Shown piece after piece: positions 42,955 through 56,200 of a stretch of DNA of 64,000 nt (positions within the stretch are counted from its first letter, which is position 1; each line of letters opens with the position of its first letter). The DNA lies in assembly GCF_947179165.1 (NCBI RefSeq), contig NC_077242.1, positions 1,674,001 through 1,738,000 of the forward strand. Reading direction: 5' to 3'. The position numbers and the translations under genes were made by a program. The notes under the pieces were generated by a model. The model was not told where the DNA came from, made no database searches, and was given only the letters and a program-made list of their open reading frames with translations. This DNA is from Solanum dulcamara. Its lineage: Eukaryota > Streptophyta > Magnoliopsida > Solanales > Solanaceae.

Positions 42955-43871
42955 AGGGAAAAGGCTCAAATATGTCATCGAACTTTGAGAAAAGACTTAT
43001 TTATGCCATTGCCGTTTGAGAAAAAGTTCATCTATTCTATTATTTTTTAACTCTGATTTTACAAAATCACTCAAACAATTTTTAACACTTTTCAATTGGA
43101 GTTTTGAATCAAATGTACTTTTTTTGCTCCTTCTTCTTCAAGAACACATGAAGAACACCAACAATTCAACTCTTCAATTTTTCACGAAATCACCTCAAAT
43201 TTTAATAGTAGCATCCCTCCGAACTAGCTATCAAAATTCAATATTTTTTTAGCTCGAATTCAACCCAAACCAACAAGACACACTTAAAATTTCTTCAAAG
43301 TTCCAAAACTTTAACCTTCTTTAATGGTAGAATTTTCTCTACAATCCCAAATCACTTGAAATTTTGAACATAGACATAGTGAACTTTAACATGGTGTTTT
43401 TTTGAGTCTATGTTCAAAACTTCAAGTAATTTGGAGTTGTGGAGAAAATTCTACCATCAAAGGTGGTTAAAGTTTTGAAACTTTGAAGAAATTTTAAGTG
43501 TGTATTGTTGGTTTAGGTTGAATTCGAGCTCAAAAGATATTGGATTTTGATATCTAGCTTGGAGGGATGTTACTATTGAAATTTGAGTGATTTCGTGAAA
43601 AATTGAAGAAGTTGAAAATTTAGAGTTCTTGATGTTCTTTATGTGTTTTTGGTATTCTTGAAGAAGGAGCAAAAATAGTACATTTGATTCAAAACTCTAA
43701 TTGAAAAGTGTTAAAAGTTGTTTGGGTGTTTTTGTAAAATCGGAGTTAAAAAATAATGGCATAGATGAACCTTTTCTCAAATGGCAATGACATAAATAAA
43801 TCAAACTTTTAACGAATGACATAAATGAACTTTTTTCTCAAAGTTTGATGACATATTTGAGCATTTTCCCC
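42955..43871. mobile_element. Long fold-back element, almost wholly palindromic
   Basis: The ends (A/G)GGGAAAA(G/T)GCTCAAAT and the complement are followed by arms of about 400 bp each that are near reverse complements. The turn lies near 43380 (GAACATAGACATAGTG / GAGTCTATGTTC). Open frames on either strand inside it are by-products. The superfamily is unclear and no target duplication could be set. Confidence 0.8.
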
Positions 43872-43973
43872 GTACAAATGACACATACCAAGTGTTTACA
43901 CCTACCCAAATACTTAACTTTAAAGAATCAATTAATCGAAGTTAAAAAAATGTATATGCAAGACATAGTTAAC

Positions 43974-44529
43974 GTTTGGCCCCAAGTTTCCAATCTTGCC
44001 ACCATGCGTTTGACCACAAGTTTTCTCAAGAATATTTGACTATTTCAAAAAATATTATTTTGTACCCGTAAGTTCTAAAAATTATTAAAAATACCTATAA
44101 GTTTGTGTTATCATTTTATAATGAACATGTTCCGTTAAAAAAAAAACCTTATAACATAATTGATAACAATCAACAACAACAAAATAACAATATGAGCAAG
44201 AGCAATATATTAATCGAATTAAAAACAAATTATTATTTTTTTCCAATCTTGTCACTCAAACTATTCTTTTCCAAAGGAGGTAACTATTCTTTTATAAAAT
44301 CTTCCGACATTCTAAGAACAATTTCTTCCCGATAATAAATGATTGATGTTTTTATAAAATATAAAAATTTAGGATAATTTTTAAAAATTTTAAAACTTCC
44401 CAAGTTCTGATTTTTTTTAGAACTTGGGATATTTACCAAATATATTTGTCAATTAATGACAAACTATATGGCCAAACCCTAGTTCTCAAGTTTTTTTTAA
44501 ATTTTTCTAAAAACTATTTGGGGCCAAAC
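43974..44529. mobile_element. MITE with GTTTGGCCCCAA ends
   Basis: Starts GTTTGGCCCCAAGTTT and ends TTGGGGCCAAAC, a 12-bp perfect terminal inverted repeat. The body is AT-rich with inner complementary stretches (ACTTGGGA, AACTTGAGAAC). It directly follows the fold-back element. Confidence 0.7.
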
Positions 44530-45225
44530 CGCATAATAGGATGCCTTTACATTCAGTGACTCAGTGTAAGTATCGGGGTATGAGTAAGATTTTACTAATT
44601 TGATACTAGAGTCTATTACAAATATTATTTTAGTTAGATAATCTTTTCACAAGGGATCAGTGAAAAATAACATATGGGGTCTTAATAAAATACTAACACG
44701 AGTTGTACGATATTTTCTTTTTATTCAAATTGTGAGCGAGCGTAACAAATCATTTTTTATATCTTAAAAAGTAATTAGTATGGTTTTATTTTTTGTATAA
44801 TCATCTGAAATTTGATATTCATTTGCTTGAGGTCAATCAAAGGTGGAAACACCACTTACTTAGAATTCGATCGAGATTTCGTATCTATCCCACCACACCT
44901 CTCATTAATCATTTCGTTGCTGGTTTGGTTTTGAACAGTAGCTATCTGTTAATAAATGTTGCAATGGCTATGCCAACTCATTAGTATTTCTGCATCTGAT
45001 TTTGATAGGAAAGACTCTTTATCTATCTGTGTTGAGAAAACTGAATGCAACTGCAATTGGGGAGAATTTCAGTTGGCATTTCATTAATGCTGATTTAGAC
45101 TGTTCCTTCTTTTTTTTTTCTTTTTTTTTTTTTGCGTGTGGGGATAGCGACTTTGGTGATTTAATCCAGTTTTGGTTTTTGTGTGATTCTTCAATTGTAG
45201 ATTATTTTATTTTTTTTAAAAAAAT

Positions 45226-45868
45226 GATGATGAGTTTATTCAGAAGGCTAGCCTCGATTAACAAACACGATAATGAGGTCGTCGTCATCATCATCAACTG
45301 ATCCCCTTCAATGCAAATCATGATCAAATTGGTTCAAAAAATTTCTCTTTTTTTTAATCTCTTTCTAGGATCTTTCACCTATTTGCTTTCTTGATGACTC
45401 GAACTAATAATTTTAGAGTGGGATGTGGAGGGCGCTTTCATGTTCCTGTTCAAAGAATTACCTTGTCATGCACACCAAATATTCCCACATGTTCATGTTC
45501 AAATAGTTGAAAAAATCATCAATATATAAATGGACAAGAACCTGAATTATAAAGCGTCTGAAGATCACTGTAAATATCACAAGAAGTGTCCTCTTCAATG
45601 GCAACATAAATCCAAGATTTTCTTGGGAACTTTGTGGGTGTTGAGACTCTAGTATGGAAGAAAATGAGGTTGAGTGAAGACGAGAAGCAAGAATCTTAGT
45701 GGTTACGACTGAGGGAGTGATGATCGAGGTGGAGAAGAAAACGATGAAGACGAGGACGGTTATGATGACAAAGAAACCAGAAACTTGCTTGCCAATAATG
45801 GCTAGCCTTCCGAACAAGCTCACCTTCACTTTATCAATGGATGACGAAGGGTTTGAGTGAAGGTACAA
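45226..45868. other. Pair of related short stretches in opposite orientation, possible gene relic
   Basis: On plus, 45226-45300 reads MSLFRRLASINKHDNEVV. On minus, 45868-45460 gives an open frame of 136 codons without ATG that contains KVSLFGRLAIIGKQVSG, followed by a hydrophobic, membrane-type run (FFVIITVLVFIVFF). The nucleotide match around TTC(A/G)GAAGGCTAGCC is clear. I do not recognise the family. It may be two ends of a broken small membrane-protein gene or an inverted duplication. Confidence 0.35.
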
Positions 45869-46790
45869 TCACTTGGGTCTGAAAGAATTTTACTCAAGTA
45901 TGTTTGTACATACTGTGTTTTAACTTCTTTTTTATCAAATAATTAGTGGAGGAGGTAAATAATACAAAATAATGTTCAAGGGGGGTAAATAATATAAGAG
46001 AATAAGTTCAGGGGGATTATCGAACCCTCACGTAGTTTAGGTGTGTAGTCGAAAATATTCTCATTGTTGAGTGTGTTTTTATGTCTAATTCCAAAATAAT
46101 TTAATGACTTTGATATAATAAAATAAAAGTTTTGAGTGACTATACTCTGAAATTACAGTAAATTATTTTTAGTGGAGTTACTTTCAAACTTTCAAGGTCC
46201 CAATGTGTCATGCACTGCAGACTGTTATGCTACTATTTGCTTGAACAGAGTTGTATTCAAGTTGCAAAGACACAACAAAAGAAGTGAAGAAATACTAGTA
46301 CTTTTTTGGACACTTCTTATTGGGTTCTAATTTCAAAATTGAAATACTTGGAACTTGAATACTGTACTAATTAAACAGGCAAACAAAACTTGAGTAAATG
46401 TATTTTGGGAATTTGAGCAAAAGCCTACTTATGAAGGGTCTTTATGGTTGCACAAAAATACCTATTAGCCAACATATCTATATGACTTGAATTTGTACAT
46501 GACATATGATAATTGGTTCGATGCATATAGATAAAACTTTCTATCATATCTGCCATATTAGGACTTTGTTACCTCCATCCTAACAAGACATTTCCATTTT
46601 CGTTTGCATTGCATTAATTTGATTCTTATATCTTCAAGCATATCATCACATCTTAGAAAGAAGTAGAAACAAACTGCTTATTCACAGTCAAGCTTATCAC
46701 TGAGGAGGATATACAATGTCACTCCTCGAGGGCTATTGTTGAAGAGCAAAAGAATATGAGTTCCATTGTACCAAAATCGACTAATCATTT

Positions 46791-46939
46791 AAAAGATGTC
46801 ATACAACAACATACCCAGTGGAATCCCACAAGTGGGGTTTGGGGAGGGTAGAGTATATGTAGACCTTACCATTACTTCGTGGAGATGGAGAGGTTGTTTT
46901 TGAAAGACCCTCGGCTCAAGTGCAACAAAAGATGTCATA
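46791..46939 (-). mobile_element. TS-type SINE with 13-bp target duplication
   Basis: The body is 46804-46926. On plus it reads ACAACAACATACCCAGTGG, then CCACAAGTGGGGTTTGGGGA and GACCCTCGGCTCAAG, i.e. the TS SINE of Solanaceae on the minus strand with its GTT-repeat 3' end. AAAAGATGTCATA flanks it at 46791-46803 and 46927-46939 without mismatch, so the insertion is recent. Confidence 0.9.
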
Positions 46940-47135
46940 TCTAACATAAAATAAATATGTTTTACTAATTCGTATAACTCGAAGGAAAAATCTTAATGTT
47001 GGTTTCTGCACATTAATATAAATACTTCTGTTACTGATTTAAAAAAGGTGAAGGTGATAACAGAATCATAATACATCAATGAGAGAAGGTTCAAAATTAG
47101 CAAAATCAAACTAGAATTTACAGACCAGTGATCTC

Positions 47136-49311
47136 CTAGGAAGCAGCAGCTACTGCTTCTGTTGTTTTTTCCTTTTCTTTGACAGCTTTCTTCCAGTTCT
47201 CGGCACTATCGATGATTTCCCCAGTTTTTACGAGGTAGCGGACCCTTTTTCCGTTGTCAAGCGTTTTATGGCCCACTCGACTGGCTACCTTCTGCTCTTT
47301 AGAGTAAAGCATCACGTTTGAGCTGTGAATAGGAGCTTCAATCTGAAACGTTAACACAAAATTTTACTTCTTGGTAGGGCAAAGATGAATTCAATGCAGC
47401 CTCGACGAAATGGAAAGCTCAAGATAACAATTTTCAGGCAAGTTAGAGAAGAGAGAAGTTGAGATAAAACCTTGACTATCTGGCCTGGTTCATCCTCACT
47501 CCGACTCTTCACATGTTTGGTTTTCAAGTTCACTTCTTTTACTACTACTTTGCTGTTGTGCTTGATGATCTCGGTGATCTCTCCGATCTTACCTTTATCA
47601 TGACCTGATATTACCTTTACTGTATCGCCTAGCTTCACATGCATTTTGTGCAGTACTGGAAGGCTGTTTGACTTGCACTCTTTCCGCTCCCATCGCTTAA
47701 GCTGCAAAATAGACATTAAAAAGAAGCTCTCATTCAATGATAAAGCAAATTCTAATCACAATTCTCAGATACGGTTGTTTCAGCTACAAGAATATCATAC
47801 TCGTAACAATTAGTCCTGAAGATTAGCAATACAAACATTTGTGGCCATTTTTAAAAGCTGTTGACGAGTTAGTTTGAGTACTTCCTTCATTACGTCATAA
47901 GTTATAAAAGAAGTGCATGACCACATAGCAGCAACCCTATAAAAGTAGTTGCAGCAAATGTTATTCTCGAAGACACATATTAAAGGACCAAAAAATGAAT
48001 CAAGATACCAACCTTTGCTGTAATCAAACATGGACCTTCTGTTGATGTAACCTGCACGGCATCATATGGAGATTGTCATTAAAGTGGCTAAAGATTATCC
48101 AAATTTACAATTGACACACCAAATACCGACAAACTGTGTAAAGCATGATATCCATCCAAAGAGTATTAGCCGAATAACAGTAAGGGCATTTTCTGGAGAC
48201 AGATCTAATTCCATATTTTGCTTCCTATTGCTTGTGATTATATGGGCACTGACAACAAATTCACCATTGTATGTGATCCCTCATTGTAAACATGTTTAAC
48301 AGATAACTATAATCTGAGAACGATTTATATTATCGAGGAACATAGGGGAAAATATATAATATGGGTTTAGTAGAACCTAGTAACTTTAACTAAGACCCTG
48401 TATATGTATTAAGAAAATTTACTAAATATGTCCAAATATTAAAATTTTGAACCCAATGGTCAATGGGTTCAGTGACATCCCGAACCCATAAAGTCAAATC
48501 CAGGGTTCAACCTATGTTGGAAGAGCATCAATTGCAACAGAGGGGGTAAGTTTAAGTTAGCCAATTAGGATATGCTTAATATTCTTGACTTTTTGAAGAC
48601 CTTTTGAGAAACTATTGCAGCATATTGTAGATGTCTTTATCTATCAAATTATTCTCTTGCAGCTAGAAATACACTAAAAATCAAAACTTAGAATGGCGAA
48701 AAAACATATGATATGAGAAAGGATTCAGCTAGCAATGACTACTAAGTGGAGAAAAATTCCACAATGTATTGTAATCAAATAATAGAAAATTAATTTCTAA
48801 TCAATAGTGCAATGAAGATGGATACCTTTGTTCCAATGATCCCTAATACATATATTTTTTATAACCTTAGTGTCCGGGTCAGCTATTACACACCTTTGAC
48901 TAATTCCACGAGATAATTATCACTGCCACAAGCAACAAGTAATTCTGTCCAGCAAGGCAATACAGGACATAGCCTAGTGGTCAATGAAGTGCTGGACAAC
49001 TATGAGGTCTCGGTTCAAATCACAAGGACAAAATCACTAGCTTATTTCTTCCCATTTGTCTAAGACTCGATGGACAAAGTTAGTTGCACACAGGTATCCA
49101 ATGAAATTAGTCAAGTTGTGAGCGAGCTGGACCAGATGACAGTTATATAAACAAAAAAATTGACATTTGAGATAATTCTATTTCAAAACCAAATTGTGGA
49201 AGTTATGATAAAGCATACCAGAGGAAGGGACAGAGGAGGAGAGAAGCGTTGGCCAAAGAAAGAGGTAGAGGAGATGGAGAGACCAGTGAAGGAGCTCTGC
49301 AAAGCCGCCAT
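47136..49311 (-). CDS. RPL24: Plastid 50S ribosomal protein L24 (uL24c)
   Basis: Four exons on the minus strand: 49219-49311, 48013-48051, 47471-47701 and 47136-47342, all with GT-AG introns and whole-codon borders; 189 residues. Exons 1 and 2 encode a Ser-rich chloroplast transit peptide ([20 protein letters not shown]) and linker. Exon 3 carries the KOW/SH3-like fold ([40 protein letters not shown]). Exon 4 carries the family's end ([37 protein letters not shown]). It matches the nuclear-encoded plastid L24 of Arabidopsis (At5g54600) along its length. L24 is one of the first proteins to bind 23S rRNA in large-subunit assembly. The ATG at 49311 is chosen because it starts a standard transit peptide; the frame is open further upstream but has no conserved content. 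Confidence 0.95.
48957..49155 (+). mobile_element. tRNA-derived SINE in intron 1 of RPL24
   Basis: GGACATAGCCTAGTGGTCAA (box A region), box B-like TCTCGGTTCAAATC, TTTCTTCCCATTTGTC and ATTAGTCAAGTTGTG, then an A-run near 49150, follow the layout of a Solanaceae SINE I recall. It is antisense to RPL24. No target duplication is evident. Confidence 0.75.
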
Positions 49312-49485
49312 TACCCAAAGCCCTTCTGCAAAATCCTTTAGTGAAGGAAGAAACAACACTGAGCAGAGTTTTTGGATAGGATAATAAAAACCAGAACCCC
49401 TTCCTTCTTCAGCTTCTCTCTCTATCTCTCTGTCCAGACACCCGACCCAAGTGATTTGGACTATGACGGGTCGACTCCGGCCCAA

Positions 49486-51013
49486 TTATAAAGCTCCTTT
49501 GGGGAAATTGGGGAATAGTGCTTTTGTAATCCTAATTAATTTAAAAAGGGAAATGATCAAGTTTTATAATTTGACAAAACAGATAAAAAGTGAATTGAAC
49601 AAAAATATATCTTGATTATTTTTTTGGAAATATTAGTAGATTAGCTGATTGATTATATGATTTTTTATCTTATTGTTGAGAGTTAGATTCCCATGTTGTA
49701 ATTTTCTCTCATATTTCTCATGCCCCTAATGCTCCCATTTAAAAAATAAAATAAAAATATTGATTCTTTTTAAAAAAATTAGTTAAGTGTACGTGCACGT
49801 GTACATAGCGTTAAATAATAATAAATATTATATAATAAAAAAATATTGCATGTACGTTATAATATTAATACAAAAGATTTTTAAAAAATCAGGTACACTT
49901 TTTTAAAATAAAAAGTGTACTTAAATAGGAACATGATAACTCCCCATCCAATAACAATTAAGAAGCAAAATTACATGCAATAAACAAAATTTTGTCATTG
50001 ACATCAAACGTGAAAATTATGTTAGTATTGATATACGAAAACACACTCTATATGATAAGATATAAAAAAAATACTTATAATAAATTAACAATAACATGAA
50101 GGATGTAAAACAGAAGATGACAATTTGAAGTGGCGAAAAACTGAATTCTTACCCCATGTCTAATTTAATTTGGATTCTCACATGAAAGTCCCAATTTGGG
50201 GTAAAATAGTTATCACCGAAGACTTTATTTTGTATGTTCTAACTTAAGATATTTGATTAAGGATGGAATTATCCTATCTATATAATAGATATCCGATTGA
50301 AAGAATTATTTATATTTGAAGTGCATAAACTTCAACAACCAAAATTTATCATGCAATTGAAGTCAGAAAATAAAGAACAAACGTACAAAATTAAGCATTA
50401 ATAGTGGAAATCCTTTGAGGAAGCAACCAAATTCACAGAGCCTATTTCGATGACCTTGACTTTGATATATACAGCTGATATTCGAAAACAATTGTGAGAA
50501 TCAATCGTTAAAAAAGTGTCTTAAGTATTGATAAAGAATAGTAAAGTCTTGTAAAGTTTACAATTTTAAATTCTGAAAAATCAAAATATGAAAATAATAT
50601 TAATCCTAATAGCTATTAGTACAAATTAATCAAAATTGAAAATAAATTTTGAGTCTCTAATAAGCTACGATTTGTTGGATAAATTCATGTATGTATAAAT
50701 TTTGTTGTTTGACTAAAATCTTCAACTGTAATTTGCATTACAAAAATTTATAGTCAGCCACAAGGTATATAACCTTATTTCTCCGAGTGTGCTAAACCTA
50801 AAGTGGATTCTAAATCTAAACAAAGAAAAGACAATGTTAGTACTATTAATTCAAAATTCAATAAATGGCGTACCACATAAATTGAGACGAAGAAAATGCT
50901 ATTCATCCCATCATCAAAAAGAGTTAAAAGAAAATAATCCATTAAGGAATCTTTTGGTGTGAAGGATAACATCAAATAGTCATGAGATAAAATTATAGTG
51001 TCACTCAATTTGT
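49486..51013. other. Intergenic, AT-rich
   Basis: This includes the upstream region of RPL24; I see no clear TATA box. No gene or repeat family is supported. Confidence 0.5.
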
Positions 51014-51804
51014 TGTTTGGTTGACAAGTTTGGAATAACTTATCCCAGAATTAATAATTAGTACCGGGATAAAATAGGTAATATGACAAATATATCCCTT
51101 TAAATCTTTTTATACCTCATTTTTCACGTATATTCACATTATTTTTAATACCACATATAATAACCTTCACAACTCCTTATTTTTATTATAATTCTTCATA
51201 TTTTTCTATATTAAACTATATAAATATATTTTTTATTTATGAATTTATTTGACTAATTTTTATGTTTATTAAATTTTGATTTATCTACTACTGGATTACA
51301 TATTTTTAATTATATATATTCTTTTAGTCACCTGAAAGTTTGTATTTTATATATCAATTAATTAAAGATAACTTTAATATTTTACAATTTAAGAGAGATA
51401 TGTGCTTAAATGAAGTGATATAAATAATAAATTCTCTTTTTTACTTTAACAAACTTAAGATAGAAGTTCTATTTTAAAGTTAAATATGATGAAAATTATT
51501 TTTAAATACATACGGTACTATAATAAGAATGCACACCCAAAAATATTTTAGTTAAATAAGATGAAAGCTTTATTTTTAAGAATGAATAATTAAAGCTTGC
51601 AAAGAAAATATAAAAAAAATTAAATAAAGTGAAGGGTATTTTTGTAAACTAACAATTTGTTCTTCAAATTTAAGCCGTGCATATTATTTTGAATACAACA
51701 AACCAAACAATCAATACAAAATAATTTCAGGATAACTTATCTCATCATAACTAATCTCAGTATAACTTATCTCATTATAACTAATCTCGTATTCAAACCA
51801 AACG
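51014..51804. mobile_element. Large MITE-like element with GTTTGGTT ends
   Basis: Starts GTTTGGTTGACAAGTTTGGA then ATAACTTATCCC; ends with repeated (A/G)TAACTTATCTCA and ATTCAAACCAAAC. The two ends are imperfect inverted repeats. The body is AT-rich with no coding content. I recall similar ends as common in Solanaceae. Confidence 0.55.
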
Positions 51805-53237
51805 ACTTATAAATTTCTTATCAAATTCATATTCTAAAAAACCAAATAAAGCATTGAAAGAGTGAACTTTACCAGCATTGATCACCAGAAATCACTTTGT
51901 TCTCCGATCTGCTGCCATAGAACAAACCACACTCTCTTTTGAGTGTGAAAATTACAAACCTGTAATCAAAAATAACAAAAACAAAGGTAAAAAATAAGGG
52001 AGTGGCACGCCATATATATAAAAAATCAAGCGTTCTATATGTTAATAGGTTTATTTTATAATTTACTTTTACTCGTCCAAATAATATTAATAAGTCTAAA
52101 CCTAAAAGGAGTCTTAAATGCATGTAACTTTTTAACCTAACAGATTAGTTTAGATAAGGAAAAATTTAAGAGATACAATTTACTGTGTATTGCACGTATG
52201 CCTTGTCTCAATAAATATTTTTTTAAGAGTAATCACATAATATTTAAAAATTGAGTTTGAATTATAAAATAAAAGTGTATCTTATTGAAGATGCAATATT
52301 TAATCATAAAAAATATTACTTAATTCAATAAAGGAAAAAAGGGCAAATTAGAACTTCCCAACCATTAGTTATTATATTTTAAAGTATCCTATTAGTTTTT
52401 ACATGATTAGGAGTACATATAACAACTTCATAATTAGATAGGATTGATTTTGGTTTACCAAATATTTAGGAGTTAGATCAATTATTTTAGAATTTATATT
52501 TTATTCAATATTTAATATTATTAAAATAATGATATAATAATTAAAGAAAAAGGATGAAAAAACGATTTTGTCTAAAGCAGAATATTTTAATGAAAGGCGA
52601 AAAGTTCAATCAACGTTTTAAGAATCTTCATACTTTTAATATAGTATAGATTAGATTGAACAGGATATTAATGTAGATGTAAGTGTTCTTAAATGGACCA
52701 TTTAGTTCACCAGTTCTTTGTGGAATCTAGTGGTTATTTGTCTTCTGATTAAATTTTGTGCTAAATCAAATACACCACATAAATTAAGATAAAATGAGTA
52801 CTTTAAAAAAAAAGTAATGATGACCAAGCTAATTTCCGCTCATGATTATTCTATCAGGTACTACTTTTTGCCAACGCAAATATTTATAACTATGTCTACT
52901 AAAGCTAAAACAGATGAGAAGAATCACCTAACTAATTAGATTAAGACATACAGAATTACTGTTGAGGATGATATGAACTTTCATAGAAGTGAAAAAGGCT
53001 GATGTGGGATTGTCCCTCTTCTACCATTCATTTACCTTCCACAAAAATTTACAAAAAGTTGAACAAAATTGGGAACAAAGGCTATCAATTATCATACACT
53101 CAAACTATAACATACCCCTACGTATCCCAATCGAACTCACCAAGACAAAGTGTGTTGTAAATAAAGAACCTAACAACCTGACCAATTTTACAAGATGAAA
53201 AGAAGTAAACAAAAAATAAACAAATGGAAGAACTGAG
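51805..53237. other. Intergenic and 3' flank of the receptor kinase gene
   Basis: AT-rich, with no supported gene. The 3' untranslated region of the minus-strand kinase gene would begin just below 53238. Confidence 0.5.
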
Positions 53238-56200
53238 TTAAACTTCATATGAGTCAGCTGTGCTATCTATAGATTCCACACGTCGATGTCCAGAGAGTGG
53301 ACTCCGATGATCTAGTTGTTCAACATTGATGGTAATCTCCTCTGCTGTGGCAGAGGCAGACCGCTTGTGGTGCTTTCTTTCGTGTCTAGACTTGAGTATT
53401 CTTGACAGAATCTGCACAGTGTCCCTCATGGAAGGCCGTTTCTTGGGGGCACGATTCACACATTTGTATGCCAGTGCTGCTACATCATTAAGTTCTTGCA
53501 GATCATACTTCCCATCAAAACGGGAATCTGCAATTTCCTCCCATCCACCTTTTCCATCTGTAGTCATGGCGGCCTACAATCATCAATCATTTGGATCTTA
53601 GTTTCGATAAGATTGAATAGGCTTCAGAAACATATGGACGATAAAAGAGGTTGTAGGGGAAGAGGAGAGGAGTGGAGGGGGTTTCAAAAGTTACTCGAAA
53701 TCAGTGCTCGCTATACATGTGTGCCTAACGTTAGGAGTAGTGACATACATTTGGAGAGTGATAAGCCAACCACAGATATGGACTACAGGATGCAGGAAAC
53801 TTGAAGACTCATACTCCAGTGCGTTCTTCAGTTATACTATTTTCTCTTATTTGTAGAAAGGAACACCTAGTGAAGTTTTAGTCTAACGCCCTTCATAACC
53901 CACCACCAGATTATCACCAATTGGCTAACAAGGTCCTTGCAAACTTTTCCACCAAGAACTTGTCCGCCCAGAAATATGGTACTCTGAAGGTTTAACTGTA
54001 TTTTGTAGTACAAGATCAAAGAGGGTAACATCTACCTAGAAGCAACATTCTTTTGAAAGTAAACACTATACATCATACATATGATTAAGTCATCCAAGTA
54101 CAACCTGGGGAAGACAAAAAATTGCGCAAAGACACTAAATAACAAAGGCATAGGCAATCTCATAAAGCTATATGCTCAAGAAATTATGGCCCCCTTAGTT
54201 GTCACCATATCATTGTTCTTTTTTCACAAAAAAAATACAGAAGTTTCACATCACATAATGAGGAGAAAGAGAGAGAGATCTTACTAGTTCAATATACTCG
54301 ATAAGCCCCTGAAGAGGGTTTTTACCAGCAATAAGTTCGAATAGTAAGACCCCAAAGCTGTAAACATCGCTTTTCTTAGTGAAGGATCTAGTTGATATAT
54401 ATTCAGGATCAAGATATCCGAATGTTCCACGGATGTTGGATACATGTTTACTGACCATTTCTTCCCTTGACAGCCCAAAATCAGCAACCTATGTATTAAA
54501 CCCAAGATTGCAATTATGTTTAGTACCATTAGCCCAAAATGACATTTACATTTTCATTATGATAAACTCAGAATGGTCATAATCTTCAGTATGACCACCT
54601 CAACGTCTGCCATTTCATTATTATCAAAACTAAAGAAATCTATTTCATTTACTTTACTTTTGGAGAGAAAAAAATAAATATAGTTTAGCAACTGCACATA
54701 CCCTGGCTCTCATTGACTGATCCAACAATATATTGGATGATTTAATATCCCGGTGTACAACTGGAGGAACTGCCTGAAAAAGGAAATAACAAAGTAGAAA
54801 GAGGTGAGTGAATCAGCAATATATGGTAGCAGGAGAGTTGCCACTAGGATACACATGATTCAGAAATTGAGTTCCCCCAAAATGTATTTTGTATGTGAAT
54901 GGTATTTTGTGCTTATTTCAAGGATCCTTGATACAGAAGAGAGATTGGTTATTAATCACGTGTCCACAATTAAATGCGAATTACGGGAAAAGATTACCCC
55001 GTCATGAAGATACTCTAAGCCCCTAGCCACATCCAGAGCAATTTGGACTCTCAACTCCCAGAGCAATGGTTCAAGCTTTTCATCTGTCAATGTCGTTCCG
55101 TTGTTAAAACACTAACATATTATCATGCATGTGAGAGGTTATCTTGGATACAAATATCTGGCTACACTACCATATTTTAAAATGCTATGAAAACTTTTGA
55201 TTATATGAGTACATATGCTAGTCAAAAGACAAATGTCAGTGTATCATGAATCTCACAGAACACAATGGAAATTTCCAATTTGAGGTGGTGGGATATCTTC
55301 TAATAGTCACATAAACAATCCCTAGCATTCAGTGAATGTGCAACCACAAGTGTCAGGAACCAGCAGCGCTAAACTGGACAATAGAGAGCCTTGCTATAAA
55401 CTAATATTGTTCAGAAAGGAGCTCAATTCTACACTCCTAGATCATACAGTGGGTTAGCACAAGACTGACTACACCCAAAACTTGCTTTTGGTGGCAGTAC
55501 ACTTCTAAACAGACTAATCTAGTTTACCCATATAAATTTAGTTCCAATTACTGCAAACTGACTTCTTGAAATTCTTGCCTTGATTAATGGATGACTGATA
55601 TATGTTACTCAATGCACATAATTGAGGTGAAAAGTACACATACAAGCATGCAATATTTGGCAACCTCGGCATCATCCAATCAGAGAAATGTTTTGAAATT
55701 TTAGAATGTTGCAGGAAAATGCCTTGCACACAACTGCCTCTCTAAGAAATCTTTTTCTCTTGCCACTAAGATCATGAAACAGAGTTCTCAATAGCATACC
55801 GTACAAGTGAGAAGCCAAACTGCCTCGGCTCATGTAAACATAGATAAGCATATGCTGACCCTTCTCTGCGCAGTATCCAACTAAATTCACCAGGTTTCTA
55901 TGGTGTAGCCTTCCCAGTAACATGACCTGTGGAAACAAAAGAAGCAGGAAGTCAATTTAGTTTTAAAAAAAAACATTTACATCATACAATGTAGTTCAGC
56001 TATTACAGCATACATACGGTTTAGCACAAAATATGAATAAAAGGATGAGGCTCAGAGGATATCTTGATGAAAAGTTTTGTTAGCTTACTAATGCTAGGAT
56101 TTGCCTCAACTTTTTTTAGTGTGCTGTGAAATTTGGAGAAAGCATTGTTCATGTTTGGAGGGTACATCAATTTTCCTGTCCCCTCTTGCTTATGATCAGT

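Noticed and set aside
42955..43871. Open frames on both strands inside the palindrome
   Set aside because: They mirror each other because the element is an inverted repeat; the peptides are low-complexity.
47810..48031. 73-codon open frame overlapping RPL24 exon 2
   Set aside because: The exon is read in a different frame set by clear splice sites; this frame is intronic by-product.
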